From Halorubrum sp. F4 (GTDB taxonomy: Archaea > Halobacteriota > Halobacteria > Halobacteriales > Haloferacaceae), in contig NZ_JAPDFS010000007.1 of the NCBI RefSeq assembly GCF_027257195.1, positions 1 through 64,000 of the forward strand: a stretch of 64,000 nucleotides of DNA, given 5' to 3'. A model generated the notes under the pieces. It made no database searches. It was not told the origin of the DNA and saw only the letters and a program-made list of their open reading frames with translations. Of this stretch, positions 59,272 through 64,000 are shown one piece after another. Made by a program: the position numbers and the translations under genes. Every line of letters begins with the position of its first letter. Position 1 is the stretch's first letter.

Positions 59272-60315
59272 TCAGATCACCCCCAACCAAAGCCCAGTGA
59301 TAGCCAACAACAGCAACAACAGCACAGCGATTGCGGCCTTGTAATAGACCGGCGGGAGGCCCTCGGGTACGGCCGCCTCGTCGACTGCTTCGGCAAGCTC
59401 CCGTTCATGTTCGTGCTCTTGCTGGAAGGTCTCGTACGCGGCGTCGAGTTGCTGTGCCAGCGGCTTGACTTCGCCCGCCAAGAACTCCTCGCGGGAATTC
59501 ACGATATACTCACCGGCGGCCGTCGGCGTGATCGTTGCCACATCCGCGACCTGATCGGCGATTAACCGGTCGTCAGTATGCCCGATCGCCGTGACGATCG
59601 GGGTGTTTGCGGTGAAGATAGCTTCCGAGACCCGCTCGGTGTTGAACGCCTGGAGGTTCGAATCGCTCCCGCCACCGCGACCGACGATAATCGCGTCGAC
59701 GTCCTCGGAGCGGTCCAGATGGTGGATGCCGTTCGCGATGGATGTGGGCGACTCCGACCCTTGGACGGTGGCGTCCTTCACCAGGATGTCGACGGTAGGG
59801 TCCTGTTCGTGGATCGCGTTCTGGATGTCATAACGGGCATCGCCACGGAGGGAGGTTACGACCCCAACCCGCTCTGGGAACGCCGGCGGGCGCTGTTTCT
59901 GCTCGTCGTCGAACCAGCCACGCTCTTCGAGTTCGCTTCGTAGTCGCTCGACGGCAGCTGCTTGATCGCCGTCGCCGACGACGATCACCTCCCACGGCTT
60001 GAGGTCGATTTTCCCGCCCTCTGTCCAGTAGTCGATATCGCCTTCGAGGATGACCTCGGTCCCGTCCTCGAGGCCGACATTCATCTCCCGGTAACGGTTC
60101 GCCCAGATCATACAGGGGAGCTCGGCGTCGCCGTCAGTCAGGGTGAAATAGAGGGCGGTACTGTTCTGATGGAGATCCGTGACCTCGCCAATACAGCGGA
60201 CGCCGTTGAGGGCAGGCGTGTCCTGGACGACCGATGCAATTCGGTCGTTCAGCTCTTGGACTGAAAGAACATTCCCGGACAGGACATCATCTACCTCCCG
60301 TTCGGCATCAGCCAT
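59272..60315 (-). CDS. xseA: Exonuclease VII large subunit with membrane anchor
   Basis: This 347-residue protein has an N-terminal OB fold (about 15-110) and the catalytic ExoVII region: VGVVTSLRGDARYDI, VQGSESPTSI, IIVGRGGGSDSNLQAFN, AIGHTDDRLIADQVAD. ExoVII degrades ssDNA from both ends. The C-terminal coiled coil is short and ends in a transmembrane helix (about 325-346: AAIAVLLLLLLAITGLWLGV), which bacterial XseA lacks. The enzyme would sit at the membrane, next to the transfer operon. Confidence 0.9.
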   Translation of the reverse strand: MADAEREVDDVLSGNVLSVQELNDRIASVVQDTPALNGVRCIGEVTDLHQNSTALYFTLTDGDAELPCMIWANRYREMNVGLEDGTEVILEGDIDYWTEGGKIDLKPWEVIVVGDGDQAAAVERLRSELEERGWFDDEQKQRPPAFPERVGVVTSLRGDARYDIQNAIHEQDPTVDILVKDATVQGSESPTSIANGIHHLDRSEDVDAIIVGRGGGSDSNLQAFNTERVSEAIFTANTPIVTAIGHTDDRLIADQVADVATITPTAAGEYIVNSREEFLAGEVKPLAQQLDAAYETFQQEHEHERELAEAVDEAAVPEGLPPVYYKAAIAVLLLLLLAITGLWLGVI

Positions 60316-60400
60316 CGCACTAACTTAACACGGGGAGAGCAGATTCAAAAATGTACTCACCAGTGCCAGTGTACCCTGCCAACTGTTCTGTGTCGTTGAA

Positions 60401-60961
60401 TTACTCCAGTAACCCGAGGTCAGTGAGCCGGTTTTCGATCACTGTAAGCGCTTGTTCAGCATCGTCAAGCTGTTTTCCGCCCGTGATGACGAGCTTTCCA
60501 CTCCCGAAGAGGAGTGCGACGACGTCCGGGTCGTCAAGCCGGTAGACGAGCCCCGGGAACTGCTCTGGTTCGTATTCGATGTGTTCGAGACCGAGGCCGA
60601 TCGCAATCGCATTCAAATTGAGTGTGTGGTCGAGGTCCCCACTTGAGACAATATTCTGGATTTCGATATCTGGAGAGGTAGCGACATCGACACCCAATTC
60701 ACGGAGCTCGTCGAAGACGTATTCCAACGCAGTCGTCACATCGTCGACGCTTTTTGCACCCGTACAGACGACTTTCCCCGAGCGGAAAATGAGCGCTGCG
60801 GCTTTAGGATCGTGCATCCGATATACGAGTCCAGGGAAGTTATCGGGATCGTAGTCGGTGGCTCCTAAATCCTCAGAAAGCGTTTCCAGATCGAGTTCTT
60901 GACCGATATCGGACGACGCGACCACATTCTCGACTTGAATTGATTCGGCTGTGACACTCAT
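60401..60961 (-). CDS. tbp: TATA-box-binding protein
   Basis: This 186-residue protein has the two pseudo-symmetric TBP repeats (LVYRMHDPKAAALIFRSGKVVCTGAKS and LVYRLDDPDVVALLFGSGKLVITGGK). Length is normal. The phenylalanines that kink DNA are partly present (FPGL in both halves, IFRSG, LFGSG). Plasmid-borne TBP paralogues are known in haloarchaea. With the TFB at 36.7 kb it could form a replicon-specific initiation pair. Confidence 0.95.
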   Translation of the reverse strand: MSVTAESIQVENVVASSDIGQELDLETLSEDLGATDYDPDNFPGLVYRMHDPKAAALIFRSGKVVCTGAKSVDDVTTALEYVFDELRELGVDVATSPDIEIQNIVSSGDLDHTLNLNAIAIGLGLEHIEYEPEQFPGLVYRLDDPDVVALLFGSGKLVITGGKQLDDAEQALTVIENRLTDLGLLE

Positions 60962-61032
60962 AGGAGTACCTTCCAGTCACAACCCCCTTAAAACGGGGAG
61001 TGACTTCGAGCGTCGGTGTGGTACCTTCCGAA

Positions 61033-61200
61033 TTAGAGGTCGCGGGGCTGGACCGTCTTCCGGTCGTTGGCCTCGGCACGCTCGGCGGCGTCGTCGAGCA
61101 GTTCGGCGACCTCTTCGTTGAGGGCGTCGTAGAAATCTGCCGAGACGTTGTGGTCCGAGAGCGCGTCCTTCACGGCTGCTTTGACGATTAGGTCAGACAT
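61033..61200 (-). CDS. DUF1931 histone-fold protein
   Basis: This 55-residue protein (MSDLIVKAAVKDALSDHNVSA ... AERAEANDRKTVQPRDL) matches the DUF1931 family, with a histone-like fold ending in the KTVxPRDL loop-helix motif of archaeal histones. It probably binds DNA. It lies directly upstream of tbp on the same strand, an apt pairing of chromatin and initiation factors. Confidence 0.85.
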   Translation of the reverse strand: MSDLIVKAAVKDALSDHNVSADFYDALNEEVAELLDDAAERAEANDRKTVQPRDL

Positions 61201-61336
61201 TCCATCGCGGACTTCTCTTGTCCACCATATAAAGGTTCGAAGTTCTCACGCAGGGTTCTCGCCTCGTCGTATCGAATATTGGCATCTGAGTACCAGAGAG
61301 AACATATGCCACCCCTCAAAAATAGAGAACAGGCAG

Positions 61337-61633
61337 ATGCACGATCTAACTGGGTTCCAGCGGGATATCTTGTACGTAACCACCGGGCTCGAGGAACCAC
61401 ATGGGCTCGCAATCAAGGACGAACTCGACGACTATTACGAGCATGAGATCAATCATGGCCGCCTCTATCCGAATCTCGACGATCTCGTCAACAAAGGACT
61501 GCTGGAGAAGGGTGAACTCGACAAGCGGACGAACGTGTACACGGTCACGCAACGCGGATTGCGGGAAATCGAGGCGCGACGTGAGTGGGAAAGTCAGTAT
61601 TTAGAAGATGTGAACGCACCCACTCCGTCGTAG
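61337..61633 (+). CDS. PadR-family regulator
   Basis: This 98-residue winged-helix protein fits PadR: LTGFQRDILYVTTGLEEPHGLAIKDELDDYY, then INHGRLYPNLDDLVNKGLLEKGELDKRTNVYTVTQRG. The start at 61337 (MHDLTGF) is the usual PadR N-terminus. It lies 53 bp upstream of the Fic/Doc-like gene in the same direction and is divergent from the DUF1931/tbp genes, so it may regulate either. Confidence 0.88.
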   Translation: MHDLTGFQRDILYVTTGLEEPHGLAIKDELDDYYEHEINHGRLYPNLDDLVNKGLLEKGELDKRTNVYTVTQRGLREIEARREWESQYLEDVNAPTPS

Positions 61634-61686
61634 AGTCATTATAAAAACGGGACTGCTTTACCCACTTCCCACGAATCCACAGTAAG

Positions 61687-62574
61687 ATGGCTCGGCTCGT
61701 CTTCTATCACCACCCCCAGGCCGAGAATTTCTCACTCAAATATAGCTCGGCATCGGTGGCAGAAATCCTGTCTCAGCGAGAGCAATCCGACGAGTCGACA
61801 AAGCTCATCGGGTACCCCTTTGAAACACCGGTCTATGTGCTCTACGAAGGCGATTCAGAGATCGAATCAGCCCGAGAGGTCGACTTCGATCAGGAATGGC
61901 TGAGCGACCGTATTCGTGACCTCCCCCGTGCTGGGCAGGTTGTCGCATTCCGATTAGTGGAGTTGCTCGAAGCCGCGGTCGATGTTCGAGATGAGGATGA
62001 GTTCCGGCTCTACAAGGAGTTCGAACCGCAAAAGATCCAGCAGGCACTCGATCACGTCTCCTGGGGAGCACCGCTTCCGACCGTCGCTGGAGAGGTGATG
62101 TCGAATTTGATCCTCCGACATTCCCTCCCGAATGCGAACCATCGAACTGGCATTGCGATGCTGCAGTTCTGTATTGAGAGTGTGGACCCGGATTTTGAGA
62201 TGCCACGAACGCACGTCGACGACGATTCCTGGCGAGAGTGGGTCGATCCCTATATCGTCGATTCCAAACGGCTCATTACTGTCCGCCGGAACAACCTCCG
62301 TTTCAAGCAACTCGAAGACTTGGACGTCGACGTCGTCGAACGGAAAGACGGGATCCAAATCCGATTAGCCGAGTTCGAGCTGGATATGCACTGGCGAGAA
62401 GCCCTCACAGAGTATGCTGGGCAGCACGAATCTCACTGTACGGACTTCGCGCAGGCAGTTCTCGAACGAGCAGGACGGGACGATCTACTTGACCGTCAAG
62501 GACCAACGAAACAAGAGTTCCTCACGTATCTGGAGAACGGACTGGTCGAACGGGACTTCAGAGAAATGTTCTGA
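61687..62574 (+). CDS. Fic/Doc-like protein
   Basis: I recognise no full-length family, but residues 145-155 read HSLPNANHRTG, close to the Fic/Doc motif HxFxxANxR. In that family the His acts as base and the Arg and Asn bind phosphate; the Phe is Leu here and the Doc Lys is His. The surrounding region is helical (QQALDHVSWGAPLP ... GEVMSNLILR), like the Fic core. Fic/Doc enzymes AMPylate or phosphorylate targets and often act as toxins. No clear inhibitory partner is adjacent other than PadR. Confidence 0.68.
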   Translation: MARLVFYHHPQAENFSLKYSSASVAEILSQREQSDESTKLIGYPFETPVYVLYEGDSEIESAREVDFDQEWLSDRIRDLPRAGQVVAFRLVELLEAAVDVRDEDEFRLYKEFEPQKIQQALDHVSWGAPLPTVAGEVMSNLILRHSLPNANHRTGIAMLQFCIESVDPDFEMPRTHVDDDSWREWVDPYIVDSKRLITVRRNNLRFKQLEDLDVDVVERKDGIQIRLAEFELDMHWREALTEYAGQHESHCTDFAQAVLERAGRDDLLDRQGPTKQEFLTYLENGLVERDFREMF

Positions 62575-62679
62575 TCAGTCGCGAAGCTCGGCGACCGACT
62601 GTCCGACCTCGCGAACGTGTTCACTTCGCTCGAGGTCGAGTTCCTCGGCGAGGTAGTCAACCGTCTCTTCGAGGCTCAT
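62575..62679 (-). CDS. 34-residue protein
   Basis: A short helical acidic protein (MSLEETVDYLAEELDLERSE then HVREVGQSVAELRD). A TATA-like GGTTTATACC lies about 30 bp upstream of the ATG at 62679, and its stop is adjacent to the convergent Fic-like gene. The promoter and composition support a real gene; function unknown. Confidence 0.55.
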   Translation of the reverse strand: MSLEETVDYLAEELDLERSEHVREVGQSVAELRD

Positions 62680-62895
62680 GTTAGAAAGAAGTCCGTCAAG
62701 CGGTATAAACCTAGTGCTGGTGCAACAATGTAGCCCATCAGAGGAAGCGTCTGTGTATACCAAACTACGTATCCCTCGGGAAAACTGTGGAATCGGTGAC
62801 TGCATAGCGATACCCACCGAAATCACGCAGTATCGCCATTTGCTGTCCATCAACCGAACTCAATTGAAAGAAGCTCCGAAGCGATCGGGAGCGTT
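62680..62895. other. Intergenic region, no gene seen
   Basis: About 216 bp between the CopB-like stop and the small gene, holding the latter's promoter. No repeat of other regions was found. Confidence 0.5.
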
Positions 62896-64000
62896 TCAGT
62901 CTGCAGGTTGTGCGTCAGTCGCTGGTGTCCCGCTTGGAAGCTCGGGGATGGACAGGTCCACGCGGCGGAGCAGCTGAGCGTTGATGGCAACGATGACTGT
63001 ACTCAACGACATCAGGAGCGCACCCACAGCGGGCGACAGCAGAATCCCGATCGGTGCCAAGACGCCCGCTGCGAGCGGAATCGCGAACACGTTGTAGCCG
63101 GCCGCCCAGACGATGTTCTCCTGCATCTTCCGGTAGCTCGCCTTACTGAGTTTCACGAGCCGAACGACGTCCATCGGGTTGTTCTGGACGAGGATGACGT
63201 CGGCCGACTGGACGGCGACGTCGGTGCCGCTCCCGATCGCGATACCGACGTCGGCCCGGGTCAGCGCCGGCGCGTCGTTCACACCGTCGCCGACCATCCC
63301 CACGAGCTTGCCCTGGTCCTGGAGTTCCTGGACTTTCTCGTCCTTGTCTTCGGGGAGGACTTCCGCGAACACCGTGTCGATGCCCAGTTCGTCGGCGACG
63401 GCGTTGGCGACGTCCTGGGAGTCCCCTGTCAGCATCGCCACCTCGATACCCAGATCGTGGAGCGCGTCGACGACGCGGAAACTCTCCTCGCGGATCACGT
63501 CGGCCATCGCGAAGGCGGCGATTAGCTCTCCGTCACGAACGAGATACACCACTGTCTGGGCGTTCTGTCCGGCCTCGTCAGCGAAGCGCTGGAGATGGTC
63601 GGGGATCTCGCTATCGAGCTGGGTCAACAGGTTCGGTCCACCGACGTACACCTCATTTCCGTCGACGTTCGCGCGGACGCCCCGGCCTTTGATCGCCTCG
63701 AAGTCGGTCGCGTCAGGCGCGGTGAGGTCCTGATCGTTGGCGGCCTCGCGGATAGCTCGAGCGATCATGTGTTCGGAGTCGCTCTCGACACCCGCCGCCA
63801 GCGTGAGTGCGTCGTCCTCGTCGACGCCGTCGACGGTCGCCATATCGACGACGCCGTGTTCGCCTTCGGTGAGCGTCCCCGTCTTGTCGAAAATGATGGC
63901 GTCCAGATTTCGTGCCTCTTCCATCGCAATCCGGTCGCGGACGAGCATTCCGTTGCGAGCCGCGAGTGACGTATTGATGGCGACAACCAGCGGGATGGCA
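62896..64000 (-). CDS. copB: CopB-type copper P1B ATPase, 3' part
   Basis: The window ends inside this gene; about 367 C-terminal residues are present. It has the stretch [23 protein letters not shown] that follows the transmembrane metal site, [35 protein letters not shown], and the C-terminal helices [13 protein letters not shown] and [18 protein letters not shown]. The MSxST form is typical of P1B-3 (CopB) pumps. The CPC/CPH motif lies outside the window, so the class rests on the C-terminus. Confidence 0.88.
   Translation of the reverse strand, partial: AIPLVVAINTSLAARNGMLVRDRIAMEEARNLDAIIFDKTGTLTEGEHGVVDMATVDGVDEDDALTLAAGVESDSEHMIARAIREAANDQDLTAPDATDFEAIKGRGVRANVDGNEVYVGGPNLLTQLDSEIPDHLQRFADEAGQNAQTVVYLVRDGELIAAFAMADVIREESFRVVDALHDLGIEVAMLTGDSQDVANAVADELGIDTVFAEVLPEDKDEKVQELQDQGKLVGMVGDGVNDAPALTRADVGIAIGSGTDVAVQSADVILVQNNPMDVVRLVKLSKASYRKMQENIVWAAGYNVFAIPLAAGVLAPIGILLSPAVGALLMSLSTVIVAINAQLLRRVDLSIPELPSGTPATDAQPAD

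Overview
The window is haloarchaeal DNA, most likely part of a megaplasmid or other secondary replicon. The proteins are rich in Asp and Glu, Shine-Dalgarno-like GAGGTGA motifs precede many starts, and the informational genes are archaeal (two Orc1/Cdc6 initiators, TBP, TFB, an RPA-type OB-fold protein, a histone-fold DUF1931 protein, exonuclease VII). No rRNA, tRNA, CRISPR array or complete insertion sequence was recognised. Gene families are assigned by motif reading and memory; no database search was run.

Layout. 0.1-4.5 kb: two unknown proteins and a single-chain type IIG restriction-modification enzyme. 4.9-8.1 kb: replication region with two orc genes; both flanks of the second carry oppositely oriented copies of a TTACTGGCAAnnGTGGAG element, giving two candidate origins. 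8.3-14.5 kb: backbone genes (a frameshifted gene, DUF6788-like, SWIM zinc finger, an AbiE-like HTH/nucleotidyltransferase pair, ArdC-like antirestriction, DUF6610-like). 14.7-20.5 kb: metal/mercury/redox island (HMA chaperone, P1B ATPase with YPC in place of CPC, ArsR-like regulator, MerA, HxlR-like regulator, peroxiredoxin). 20.5-30.5 kb: mostly minus-strand small conserved haloarchaeal proteins, with an Mrr-like nuclease and a wHTH regulator. 30.6-33.8 kb: Zn/Cd/Pb P1B-2 ATPase and a Bat-type HTH regulator. 33.8-45 kb: more small plasmid-family proteins, a TFB, an HNH endonuclease segment bracketed by copies of the rpa 3' end, the RPA-like gene, and an RHH/PIN toxin-antitoxin pair. 45.2-58.9 kb: one minus-strand conjugation-like operon (two-helix membrane protein, secreted and lipoproteins, polytopic VirB6-like protein, VirB3/VirB4-N-like protein, VirB4-like ATPase, very large VirD4/HerA-like ATPase) ending in a PrimPol-like protein. 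59-64 kb: membrane-anchored exonuclease VII, TBP, DUF1931, PadR, a Fic/Doc-like protein and the 3' part of a CopB-type ATPase that runs off the window.

Two replicon-wide cis elements tie the backbone together. Nine copies of an inverted repeat, TTAACCAACA-N20-22-TGTTGGTTAA, lie between genes from 6 to 59 kb, mostly at the 5' ends of minus-strand transcription units including the conjugation operon; none lies inside the metal islands. About twenty minus-strand genes between 10 and 44 kb are preceded by a leader made of a T-rich tract and a GC hairpin whose C-rich 5' arm can usually pair with either of two G-rich 3' arms. With plasmid-borne TBP, TFB and a histone-fold protein, this suggests a replicon with its own regulatory system. 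The other main candidate for a new system is the conjugation operon: it has no recognisable relaxase, its coupling-type ATPase is fused to a PD-(D/E)XK-like domain and a P4-primase-type winged helix, it contains a PrimPol-like gene downstream of an iteron cluster, and it adjoins a membrane-anchored exonuclease VII.
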